Shown here: one piece after another, positions 1 to 5,567 of the stretch
Layout: the number at the start of each line of letters is the position of its first letter
Position numbering within the stretch: position 1 is the stretch's first letter
Source of the DNA: Haloferacaceae archaeon
Lineage (GTDB): Archaea; Halobacteriota; Halobacteria; Halobacteriales; Haloferacaceae
Assembly: GCA_018609965.1 (NCBI GenBank)
Contig: JAHENP010000292.1
Span: 1 to 6,170 of the forward strand
Direction: 5' to 3'
DNA: 6,170 nucleotides
The notes under the pieces: model-generated
What the model was told of the DNA's origin: nothing
Seen by the model: the letters and a program-made list of their open reading frames with translations, nothing else
Database searches by the model: none
Program-made: the position numbers and the translations under genes

Positions 1-1248
1 AGAGGGTTCCGACTCTTGGAACGCCGTGAGCGTCATCTGCGAGGGTGTCTCGCTCGTCTCACGGTGAGTCGTGGCGGTGTCACTGCCGCTCCCATCCCGA
101 GGCGAGTCATCGCGTTCCGCCTTGTCAAGCGGGGCGCTCTCTCCCCACGGGTCACCACGTCGTGCGATATTCGCGGAAGCGTTGATGTCGGCCTGAAACG
201 TCGAAACGTGGCAGTCGTCGTTTGGACACTGAAATTCGGCCTGCGACTCCCGCCGACCGATACGGTAACACGAGTGGCACGTCTGCGAGGTGTACGCCGG
301 ATTCACGTATTCAACCGAAATACCTGCTTCCGTCGCCTTGTCCTCGATGCGCCCTTGAATTCGGGCGAACGCCCACGAGTGAAGCCGACGGTTCATATAC
401 GTCCCGTAGTCGAGACGTTCGCGGATGTACGTCAAGTCCTCCATCACCAACACCGGAGTCTCGTACTGCTTGGCGTACTCGACGGCTTGCCGAGACGCTT
501 TTTCAACGATGTCGGTGAGCGCGTTCTGGTAGTGCGAGGAGCACTCTTCAATCCGCCACTCGGATGCGTCACGCTCTTGGAGTCGTTTCAGGGTCGTGTA
601 CAGCTCTTTGCGGAGATGCTTCGCTCTACTTCCGCTACACACGAACGGGTCAGTCGGAGAACCGTCCTTGAGGGCACAGCCCGTTATCAGGGCGGTTTCT
701 CCGATGTCCAAGCCGATGTGCGTGGCGTCACCGTCAGTCGCTGGTTCTTCGACTGGGTACTCGACGGTGACGTGCAGTACCCAGTTTTTCCGGTGCTGTT
801 GAAGCCGTATTTGGCCCGCCTTCGCGTCCTCCGATACGAGGTCGTGGCAGAGGTCTTCCTGTTCGGGGTTGATACGGAGCGGTATCCAGAAGTTCGTTCC
901 TCGACCGGGACGGGGAACCCACCACGTGAACTCGTAGTCGCGTTCGTCGGAGTGGTCGAACTTGGCGGCTTGGTTGGTGAGCCGTATCGGGTGAGCGTCG
1001 TCCAACTCCTTGGCGTCGTACGTTTTACGCAGTTTCGGAACGTAGTTGCAGAGCGCGGCTTTGGCCTGATACGGCAGGTCGTAGGGCGTCACGATGTCGC
1101 TCACCGCCGACATAGTGCTCGCTCTAGAGTCAAACGCCTCCTGCAGACCGTCACGGTAGGTTTCAAGCAGGTCGTTGAGTTTTGACTGCTTGTGCGCGGT
1201 CGGTGGCGCGAACGTCGCCTCCAACGTCTTCGTGACGGTCGTGGACAT
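1..1248 (-). CDS. tnpB: TnpB, RNA-guided RuvC-like endonuclease of IS605-type element (3' end cut by window edge)
   Basis: All 416 codons from the ATG at 1248 down to base 1 are open, with no stop reached, so the C-terminus is incomplete. The first half (about residues 1-165) carries the N-terminal helix-turn-helix and beta-rich region of OrfB/TnpB proteins. The RuvC-like nuclease follows, with acidic residues D181 (in GLDIGE), E270 (in VMEDLTY) and D354 (in ADINASANIARR), all in the expected contexts. A zinc ribbon sits between the second and third motifs: CHSC at 324-327 and C341/C346. The tail after residue 365 is hydrophilic and low in complexity, ending near a TLTAF motif, so few residues should be missing. 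TnpB proteins are established RNA-guided DNA endonucleases using a guide RNA from the element's right end. In haloarchaea, sense RNAs overlapping the tnpB 3' end are known. The ATG lies 2 bp after the tnpA stop, suggesting one transcript and coupled translation. Activity here is inferred from the intact residues. Confidence 0.96.
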   Translation of the reverse strand, partial: MSTTVTKTLEATFAPPTAHKQSKLNDLLETYRDGLQEAFDSRASTMSAVSDIVTPYDLPYQAKAALCNYVPKLRKTYDAKELDDAHPIRLTNQAAKFDHSDERDYEFTWWVPRPGRGTNFWIPLRINPEQEDLCHDLVSEDAKAGQIRLQQHRKNWVLHVTVEYPVEEPATDGDATHIGLDIGETALITGCALKDGSPTDPFVCSGSRAKHLRKELYTTLKRLQERDASEWRIEECSSHYQNALTDIVEKASRQAVEYAKQYETPVLVMEDLTYIRERLDYGTYMNRRLHSWAFARIQGRIEDKATEAGISVEYVNPAYTSQTCHSCYRIGRRESQAEFQCPNDDCHVSTFQADINASANIARRGDPWGESAPLDKAERDDSPRDGSGSDTATTHRETSETPSQMTLTAFQESEPS

Positions 1249-1250
1249 CG

Positions 1251-1640
1251 CTACTGTTCCTCCACGTACTCCATCAGCACGTCGATTCTCACTTGCTCGG
1301 CGGTGGTAGGGGAGTATCCCGGTTGCCAGAGCGCGCTGAGTGCCTGCCGAGTCTCAGGGTACTCGTCTTGGACCTTGCGAGACGAGACACCTTTGAGCGA
1401 GTTGATAAACTTGGCGAGGTTCGTGGTGGGCTTCGCCGTGAACAGGGTGTGAACGTGGTCGGAACCCCGATTAACCTTCTGTATGCTCACGCCGAAGTCC
1501 TCGGAGATGTCGGTGGCAGTTTCTTCGACACGTTCGGCTATCCCATCAGTGAGGATGTCCGCGCGGTATCTTGTGACGGTCACAAAGTGAGACTGGAGCG
1601 CGTAGACCGTATGCGACTCTCCTTTGAGACTGCTACCCAT
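1251..1640 (-). CDS. tnpA: TnpA, IS200/IS605-family HUH (Y1) transposase
   Basis: This small transposase cuts and rejoins single-stranded DNA at the ends of the element. From the ATG at 1640 it is 129 residues; from an upstream in-frame ATG at 1664 it is 137. The HUH metal-binding motif reads DHVHTLF (first H at residue 62 in the short form). The catalytic tyrosine is in the C-terminal helix MEYVEEQ (residue 125), with the metal-ligand Gln four residues later as the last residue. The family blocks AKPTTNLAKFINSLKGVS and LWQPGY are also present. Nothing is truncated. I chose 1640 because the segment before it (MCENRCDQ) is unlike family N-termini, and because a TATA-like box at 1672-1678 would start transcription near 1648, downstream of the 1664 ATG. 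An AGGAG close to the 1664 ATG keeps that start possible. The gene ends in TAG at 1251, 2 bp before tnpB. Confidence 0.94.
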   Translation of the reverse strand: MGSSLKGESHTVYALQSHFVTVTRYRADILTDGIAERVEETATDISEDFGVSIQKVNRGSDHVHTLFTAKPTTNLAKFINSLKGVSSRKVQDEYPETRQALSALWQPGYSPTTAEQVRIDVLMEYVEEQ

Positions 1641-1671
1641 TTGATCGCACCGGTTCTCACACATCCGCTCC

Positions 1672-1678
1672 TAATAAA
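1672..1678 (-). promoter_or_regulatory. Candidate archaeal TATA box for tnpA-tnpB
   Basis: The minus strand reads TTTATTA here, in a local AT-rich stretch inside GC-rich DNA. Archaeal TATA boxes sit about 25-28 bp before the transcription start, which would fall near 1648. That gives a leader of under 10 nt before the ATG at 1640, typical of haloarchaeal near-leaderless mRNAs. Seen by eye only. Confidence 0.45.
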
Positions 1679-1687
1679 TGTTTGCTG

Positions 1688-1954
1688 TTATGGAGTATTC
1701 GGTCTGCAACCGACAGTGGAAGGTGCAGGAGTTGTCGGCTTTACCTCCGGATTAAACGGTGGAATTCTCGCCTTGGAAAAGAGAGGTGTGTCTGTGTCCA
1801 TCGAAGCACTCCCGACCGACGGGCCCACAAGAGTGTCACGTCGTGGCACGGGAACCGCAGACGAAATCAGTGAACGGGGTGTGCCGAGTGGACGGCCGTC
1901 GATCAGTTGACCGAGGTTGAACCAGGCCGACGGCCGGCCGGTGAGCGGCCACAA
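1688..1954 (-). pseudogene. Possible relic of a TnpB C-terminal tail / IS right end upstream of tnpA
   Basis: Together with its flanks this is the gene-free stretch between tnpA and the membrane-protein gene (1665-2008). A minus-strand frame here can be read as 88 codons, but I see no convincing start and no recognisable domain. Its last third contains ARIPPFNPEVKP (about 1791-1726). From memory this resembles the RGIPRFNAGEE-like tail encoded at the right end of some haloarchaeal tnpB genes. The part before it, with AVPVPRRDTLVG, is also reminiscent of the variable tails of those proteins. If so, it is what remains of an earlier IS605-type copy in the same orientation, with its right end abutting the present element. 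The resemblance is unverified, and the frame could be chance reading of non-coding DNA. A 10-bp GC palindrome (CGGCCGGCCG, 1931-1940) lies inside it, with no T-run to make it a terminator. Confidence 0.3.
1699..1738 (-). ncRNA. Candidate structured RNA segment: two alternative hairpins with complementary loops
   Basis: On the minus strand CCGACA (1738-1733) can pair with TGTCGG (1715-1710), enclosing 17 nt. TCGGT (1713-1709) can pair with ACCGA (1703-1699), enclosing TGCAG. The first loop contains CTGCA (1728-1724), the exact complement of the second loop TGCAG (1708-1704), so a loop-loop or pseudoknot contact is possible. The two stems share four bases and cannot both form completely. Such compact folding would suit the right-end guide-RNA scaffold of a TnpB element or the subterminal hairpin of the IS left end. 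Expression is not shown by the sequence. Confidence 0.22.
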
Positions 1955-2008
1955 CGAGGGTTCAGCCCGGCGTTAGACTGGAACCCGCTTGTCGGTACCG
2001 ACCGCTAC

Positions 2009-2323
2009 CTACAGGTAGAACCCCGGAGCCACTGCGAGGTGGACAAGCATGGCTACTGGGATACCGACGGCCACGACTCGGAGAGCGCCGACCAACCGTT
2101 GCCGAGACGACGACAGCGACTCCGCAATCGCAATGAGTACCCACGCGACAGCCATAATGAGAAGTTGTGGAGCCGGCCATTCGTTCGGGTCGGTAAGCAC
2201 GACCGCGAGATACGTCCACACGATCACTTGCAGTAGTGCTAGTACTGCAAAGATCCCACCCTTTTCACGTCCATCTGGTTCCCGAAACAGTACTCCCGAC
2301 ACAACTTCCACACGTCCTGACAC
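2009..2323 (-). CDS. Small hypothetical protein with three predicted membrane segments
   Basis: This is a 104-residue protein read from a GTG at 2323 to a TAG at 2009. A short, charged N-terminus (residues 1-23, rich in Arg/Glu/Asp/Gly) precedes three hydrophobic stretches: about 24-43 (FAVLALLQVIVWTYLAVVLT), 52-69 (QLLIMAVAWVLIAIAE) and 79-98 (LRVVAVGIPVAMLVHLAV). A short SSSRQR loop separates the second and third. The regular spacing of hydrophobic segments, and charged residues confined to the loops, argue that this frame is truly coded. I recognise no family and no catalytic motif; a membrane location is the only reasonable statement. GTG codons at positions 5 and 8 are alternative starts. 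It stands alone, downstream of a decayed gene and upstream of IS material, with its own TATA-like box. Function unknown. Confidence 0.68.
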   Translation of the reverse strand: MSGRVEVVSGVLFREPDGREKGGIFAVLALLQVIVWTYLAVVLTDPNEWPAPQLLIMAVAWVLIAIAESLSSSRQRLVGALRVVAVGIPVAMLVHLAVAPGFYL

Positions 2324-2351
2324 AGTGTATGTTCGTACAGGTTACTGACAC

Positions 2352-2358
2352 ATATCTT
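2352..2358 (-). promoter_or_regulatory. Candidate TATA box for the small membrane protein gene
   Basis: The minus strand reads AAGATAT, centred about 32 bp before the GTG at 2323. A start of transcription about 27 bp downstream would leave only a few leader nucleotides, matching the near-leaderless pattern of haloarchaeal genes and favouring the 2323 start over the internal GTGs. This is a weak box, judged by eye. Confidence 0.35.
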
Positions 2359-2362
2359 ACGG

Positions 2363-2797
2363 TCATCTTCTTTCGACAGAGTGCGAGGTTTCAGTCAGTG
2401 TCCACGGCCCGTGCTCTCTCGACCGACACAGATCACGCCGGACAACACGAACCACCGACGGAGGATCGGACCCACAGTTCAACGGCGCCAGGTCGCCAGC
2501 CTCGTACGCCGTCCGCCACATCGCGTGTACCGCACGCGCCACGAGCGACACCTCGGTCACCGTCACACACGACGGTTCGGCCGCCGCCGTGGCAGCGTCC
2601 GGCGGCGGGTGGAACTGTGCCAGCGGAGAGTGGGTGTTCGGGTGGCGGTCGAACCGCTAGTTGACACCCGCCGCGTCGACGTAGTCGACGGTGTACATCC
2701 TGCGTTCGCTCCACTGGACGTCGAGCCGAGTACTCTCGGCGTCGCCGACAGGCGGTTCGGTCGTGACGGGTTCAGATTGTTGTCGTGTATTTAATCG
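2363..2797 (-). pseudogene. Decayed gene of a haloarchaeal RFDRHPN / HPPPDA-type hypothetical protein, with in-frame TAG and no start
   Basis: One minus-strand frame runs from just after a TAG at 2800-2798 to a TGA at 2365-2363 and is broken only by a TAG at 2659-2657. Before that stop it reads STRLDVQWSERR followed by MYTVDYVDAAGVN. After it comes RFDRHPNTHSPLAQFHPPPD, then VTEVSLVARAVHAMWRTAYE. This order of blocks (a DVQW strand, a YxVDYV strand, xRFDRHPN, FHPPPDA, a C-terminal helix) matches, from memory, a family of short haloarchaeal proteins of unknown function. In that family the residue before RFDRHPN is often Trp, so TGG to TAG is a likely lesion. No ATG, GTG or TTG occurs in frame before the ATG at 2698, so the N-terminal part is also missing. 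The last ~40 codons (after LAPLN) look like read-through into non-coding DNA. It lies 35 bp after the kinase stop, on the same strand. The family name is unknown to me. Confidence 0.65.
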
Positions 2798-2832
2798 CTA
2801 AATTCCGTTTGGTTGATTGCTTCACGGGGTGG

Positions 2833-5268
2833 TCAGGCAGTGTCCACCCGACGGATCTCGAAGCGTGCGCCGCCGTTGGCGGCGTCGGTCACCCCGATGT
2901 CCCAGTCGTGTTTCGACGCCACGCCGCGGACGATACTCAGTCCGAAGCCGGTGCCCGACGACTGCGAGGAGTAGCCCGGCTCGAAGATCTCGTCGCGGTC
3001 GGCCGGCGGGACACCCGGGCCGTCGTCTGCGACGTAGAACCCGTTCGACAGTTCGCCGACGGTGACGGCCCCCCCGCCGTGTTCGACGGCGTTGCGGAAC
3101 AGGTTCTCGAACAACCGGCGGAGCTGTCTCGGATCGGCAACAATCTCGCCGTCGGTAGTCACCGTCAGTGTCGCCTCGCTGGTCTCAACTAACCCCCAAC
3201 ACTGTCTCGCGAGTTCGCCGACCGCCACCGGCTCCGTGGCCAGTTCGACGGTGTCCGTCCGGGCGAGCGCGAGCACGTCGTCGATCAGGTCGTCGATCCG
3301 GTCGTGCGCCTCCGCGACCGTCTGGAGGTGTGACTCTGCCTCTCCCGGCTGTGCCGTTGCGAGATCCAGGTGGCCCATCGCCACCTCCAACGGGTTCCGG
3401 AGATCGTGTGAGACGAGCGAGGTGAACTCCTCCAACCGGTCGTTGCGGGCCTCCAACTGCTGTCGCGACGACAACAGGTCCAGCGCGACCGCGGCGTGGT
3501 TCGCCAACAGCTCCGCCAGCTGTCGGTCGCGGTCGTCGAACGCGCCCGCCGACTCCGCGCCGACCTGGAGCACACCGTGATCGCCGACTGGGACGCTCAG
3601 CAACGACCGGTAGTCGCTGTCCCCGTCCGTCTGTGCGAGATCGTGTGTCCGTTGATCGGTGATCGTCATCGACTCGCCAGCGTGGAACGTCCAGCCGGCG
3701 ATCCCCTGGTCGGTCGACTGGAGTTCGTAGTCGTTCGTCGCGACGGCCGACCCGGTCGCCGCCGGGAGGAACACGCCGTCCTCCTCGATGGCCACCAGAC
3801 ACGCCGAGAGGTCCAACGCCGTCTCGCCGGCCGCGACCGTCTCCCGGCAGATCTCCGTCACCGACGAGGCGTCGGCGATGTCCGCGACGGCCTCGTGGAG
3901 CGCGGTCAGCCGCCGCTCCCAGCGTTTCCGGTCAGTGATCTCCCGAGCAATGCCGACCAACTGGCGGCTGTCGCCGTCACTACTCGTGGCTCGCGTGTCA
4001 CTGTCGGTGAACGCGGCGTCGTCGCGGTCGGTGGTCTCACGGACGACAGCGTCGGCGACGACCCACCGCTCGGTGTCGACGGTCGTCCGGTACTCGACGT
4101 GGAGTTCCTCACGTTCTCCCGACAACACCTCGTCGAGGGCCCGACGGACGGCCTCTCGGTCGTCGGGGTGGACGACGTTGTCGACGTACGCGGACATCGT
4201 CTGTTCCTCCTCGGGGTCGATCGCGGTCATCGGCTCCACCCCGCCGTGGAACGAGTCGACCGTCCCGGTCTCGACATCAACGGTCCAGACGAGCGAGTTC
4301 GTCTGCTCTAACGCGAACTCCGTCCACGTCTCCGTCTTCGAGAGGTCACGCCGTCGTTGTGCCCGCTCGGTCACGTTTCTGGCGACCAACACCGTGCGGT
4401 CGGCGCCACCGACGGTGACGGGGGTGACGACGGCCGCAAAGATTCGTTCGCCGGCCGGCGTGTCCAACGTGTAGGTGACCGACTCGGAGTCACCGGTGTC
4501 GAACACCGTCTGGATCGCGTCGAGAACCGTCTCGGCCGGCGCCGGTGGAAGCACCTCGTCGACGGTCTGCCCGAGTAGTTCCGACCGGCAGTTGAGTGGT
4601 GTGCTCTGGTGACCGAGCACCACGTCGAGGTACCGGCCCTCGCGGTCGTGGAGGAACGCGTAGTCCGGGTAGACATCTCTGATCGCCCGGAACAACTGCT
4701 CGTTGGAGCCCACCGCGCCCGCCGACTGGGCTGGAACCGAGTCGGTGGTCGTTCCGCCGTCTGTCTCGCCGACTGGCTGTCCGCCCGACTCGCCGGCCAG
4801 TTGTTCGTCCGGTTCGCCGGCTTCTGACTCGCCTCCAGACCGCTCTGTCCCGGCGGCACGCAGCGCGGCGCCGACTCCGACGGCGAACCGGGAGAGCCGT
4901 CGCCCGTCCGGAGAGTCGAACGCGTCCGGTGCCGGGTCGGCCGCGACGAGCACCCCCTCGCCGCCGGTCGACACGCAACACCACGACTCGTGTCGCGACA
5001 ACGACGGCGGCGGTGTGCCGGTGACCGGTGCCCCGGTGTCGACCGCGCGGTCGACGGCCGGCACGCCAGCCAACGACGATGGGAGCTGCTCTCCAACCGA
5101 CGCCACCAACTCGGTCCCGTCGTCGGGCTGGCCGTACAGTCCGGCCGCGGACGGGCCGGCCGCGGTCTCGACGAGCTCGACTGCCCGCCGCCCGACCGCG
5201 GCTCGTGAGGGCTGCTCGAACAACTGCTCGACGTGTGATTGAAGTTGGTCGTGGTTCACAGGGTTCAC
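2833..5268 (-). CDS. Soluble multi-domain sensor histidine kinase (GAF-like, PAS, PAS, GAF, HisKA, HATPase)
   Basis: This 811-residue kinase autophosphorylates on His and passes phosphate to a response regulator. No hydrophobic segment is long enough to span a membrane, so it should sense a cytoplasmic signal. The order is: GAF-like region (about 10-138); Gly/Ser/Glu-rich linker (140-188); PAS 1 (about 190-303, ending RNVTERAQ); PAS 2 (about 315-448, with VHPDD and ending REITDRK, plus an acidic Asp/Ser/Thr insert near 411-434); GAF (about 455-600). HisKA has H621 in SLVSHDLRNPLE. The HATPase domain shows the N box ENLFRNAVEH (N722, N726), G1 DDGPGVP (748-754), F box IFEPGYSS (761-768) and G2 GTGFGLSIV (772-780), all intact. 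There is no receiver domain, and no response regulator is in view, so the partner is elsewhere. The start is GTG at 5268 (a GTG at codon 4 is the alternative). G+C is high, and the acidic composition is typical of haloarchaea. The ligand cannot be read from the sequence. Confidence 0.95.
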   Translation of the reverse strand: MNPVNHDQLQSHVEQLFEQPSRAAVGRRAVELVETAAGPSAAGLYGQPDDGTELVASVGEQLPSSLAGVPAVDRAVDTGAPVTGTPPPSLSRHESWCCVSTGGEGVLVAADPAPDAFDSPDGRRLSRFAVGVGAALRAAGTERSGGESEAGEPDEQLAGESGGQPVGETDGGTTTDSVPAQSAGAVGSNEQLFRAIRDVYPDYAFLHDREGRYLDVVLGHQSTPLNCRSELLGQTVDEVLPPAPAETVLDAIQTVFDTGDSESVTYTLDTPAGERIFAAVVTPVTVGGADRTVLVARNVTERAQRRRDLSKTETWTEFALEQTNSLVWTVDVETGTVDSFHGGVEPMTAIDPEEEQTMSAYVDNVVHPDDREAVRRALDEVLSGEREELHVEYRTTVDTERWVVADAVVRETTDRDDAAFTDSDTRATSSDGDSRQLVGIAREITDRKRWERRLTALHEAVADIADASSVTEICRETVAAGETALDLSACLVAIEEDGVFLPAATGSAVATNDYELQSTDQGIAGWTFHAGESMTITDQRTHDLAQTDGDSDYRSLLSVPVGDHGVLQVGAESAGAFDDRDRQLAELLANHAAVALDLLSSRQQLEARNDRLEEFTSLVSHDLRNPLEVAMGHLDLATAQPGEAESHLQTVAEAHDRIDDLIDDVLALARTDTVELATEPVAVGELARQCWGLVETSEATLTVTTDGEIVADPRQLRRLFENLFRNAVEHGGGAVTVGELSNGFYVADDGPGVPPADRDEIFEPGYSSQSSGTGFGLSIVRGVASKHDWDIGVTDAANGGARFEIRRVDTA

Positions 5269-5269
5269 C

Positions 5270-5288
5270 CCGCTCGGAGCCGCTCGGA
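5270..5288. repeat. Direct repeat CCGCTCGGA x2, 10-bp period, in the kinase leader
   Basis: CCGCTCGGA occurs at 5270-5278 and again at 5280-5288, directly before the GTG start of the kinase at 5268. A 10-bp period places both copies on the same face of the helix, which could suit a regulator or reflect simple slippage duplication. No regulator is implied by the sequence itself. Confidence 0.5.
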
Positions 5289-5307
5289 TTTTTCTCCAAT
5301 CATTTCG

Positions 5308-5340
5308 TATAGCTATAATAACAGGTTCCAGATATAAAAA
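5308..5340 (-). promoter_or_regulatory. AT-rich promoter region of the histidine kinase gene
   Basis: Two TATA-like boxes stand on the minus strand in otherwise GC-rich DNA. TTTTTATATC (5340-5331) would start transcription near 5309, giving a leader of about 40 nt. A second AT block at 5320-5308 contains the 10-bp palindrome TATAGCTATA (5317-5308) and would start near 5289, giving a leader of about 20 nt. The palindrome might be an operator or just a symmetrical TATA element. The T5 run in the upstream box could also end transcription coming from parA. Confidence 0.5.
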
Positions 5341-5412
5341 TCACTCTGTTTTTGACCACAGTCGGCAGGGTCGTCACTGAGCGTGCGACCGATCGGCGTC
5401 GTGTGTGAGGCT

Positions 5413-5439
5413 GGCCTCGCCCGGTCGTGTGTCGAGGCC
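5413..5439. repeat. Inverted repeat, 7-bp stem, between parA array and kinase promoter
   Basis: GGCCTCG (5413-5419) and CGAGGCC (5433-5439) are exact reverse complements around a 13-nt loop, extendable by a wobble pair. A shorter symmetry, GAGGC/GCCTC with a 2-bp centre (5407-5418), overlaps it. The loop holds GTCGTGTG, the core octamer of the tandem repeat beside it. It may be a transcript-end hairpin for parA, although no T-run follows directly, or a protein-binding site. Confidence 0.45.
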
Positions 5440-5472
5440 GTCGCGGACGCGGTGTTGGGTTACGTACACGTA

Positions 5473-5560
5473 GTGCCGGGTCGTCGTGTGCACGGTGCCG
5501 GGTCGTCGTGTGCACGGTGCCGGGTCGTCGTGTGCACGGTGCCGGGTCGCCGTGTGCACG
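5473..5560. repeat. Four tandem 22-bp direct repeats immediately 3' of parA
   Basis: Four head-to-tail 22-bp units occupy 5473-5494, 5495-5516, 5517-5538 and 5539-5560. The first three are identical; the fourth has one T-to-C change at 5550. Each starts GTGCCGGG and ends GTCGTGTGCACG, with the palindrome GTGCAC inside, and each junction forms GCAC-G-GTGC. GTGTTGG flanks the array on both sides (5452-5458 and 5561-5567). The period of 22 is not a multiple of three, so the units read in shifting frames and are not a protein repeat. The array starts 8 bp after the parA stop. Direct-repeat sites beside ParA genes often serve as centromeres or iterons in plasmid partition systems. That role is inferred from position here, and no ParB-like gene is in view. 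Simple replication slippage is the alternative. Confidence 0.93.
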
Positions 5561-5567
5561 GTGTTGG

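Larger units (their letters stand above)
1..1690 (-). mobile_element. IS200/IS605-type insertion sequence (tnpA + tnpB), right end outside window
   Basis: This is a single-strand 'peel-and-paste' transposon recognised from its two genes, tnpA (Y1/HUH transposase) and tnpB (RuvC-like nuclease), in the same orientation and 2 bp apart. Base composition is visibly less GC-rich than in the kinase gene upstream, which fits a transferred element. Members of this group have no terminal inverted repeats; they use subterminal hairpins and insert 3' of a short target sequence. I cannot fix the left end. The 1690 boundary is an estimate just upstream of the tnpA promoter-like box. The right end and the guide-RNA region lie beyond base 1. 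Both genes keep their catalytic residues, so the element may be mobile (inference). Confidence 0.88.

Noticed and set aside
16..1185. Long plus-strand open frame of 389 codons across the tnpB region
   Set aside because: It is antisense to tnpB, which shows catalytic motifs and a zinc ribbon on the minus strand. The plus-strand product is Arg/Val-rich with no domain, a common shadow in GC-rich genes.
1668..1695. CTCC/GGAG 4-bp inverted repeat upstream of tnpA as the IS left-end hairpin
   Set aside because: The stem is only 4 bp around a 20-nt loop, too weak to support without comparing other copies of the element.
1293..1910. Plus-strand open frame over tnpA and its upstream region
   Set aside because: It is antisense to tnpA over half its length, no motif is recognisable, and its composition is that of a shadow.
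1931..1940. CGGCCGGCCG palindrome as a terminator after the membrane-protein gene
   Set aside because: No T-run follows on the minus strand, and short GC palindromes are frequent in GC-rich DNA.
2657..2659. TAG recoded as an amino acid (pyrrolysine or suppression)
   Set aside because: Pyrrolysine use is not known in haloarchaea, and the missing start codon independently marks the gene as decayed.
2657..2698. A 13-codon peptide gene (ATG at 2698 to TAG at 2659-2657) behind a TATA-like box at 2788-2794
   Set aside because: Its sequence continues in frame past the TAG into blocks of the same apparent protein, so it is better read as part of a stop-interrupted relic.
3496..4474. Long plus-strand open frames inside the kinase gene
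   Set aside because: They are antisense to PAS/GAF-coding DNA; their low-complexity Ser/Arg or Val/Arg content is typical of GC-rich shadows.
4490..5299. Minus-strand open frame overlapping the start of the kinase in another frame
   Set aside because: It is extremely Arg-rich with no hydrophobic core; the kinase frame has the acidic composition and domain content.
5473..5560. CRISPR array
   Set aside because: The units abut with no spacers between them; this is a plain tandem repeat.
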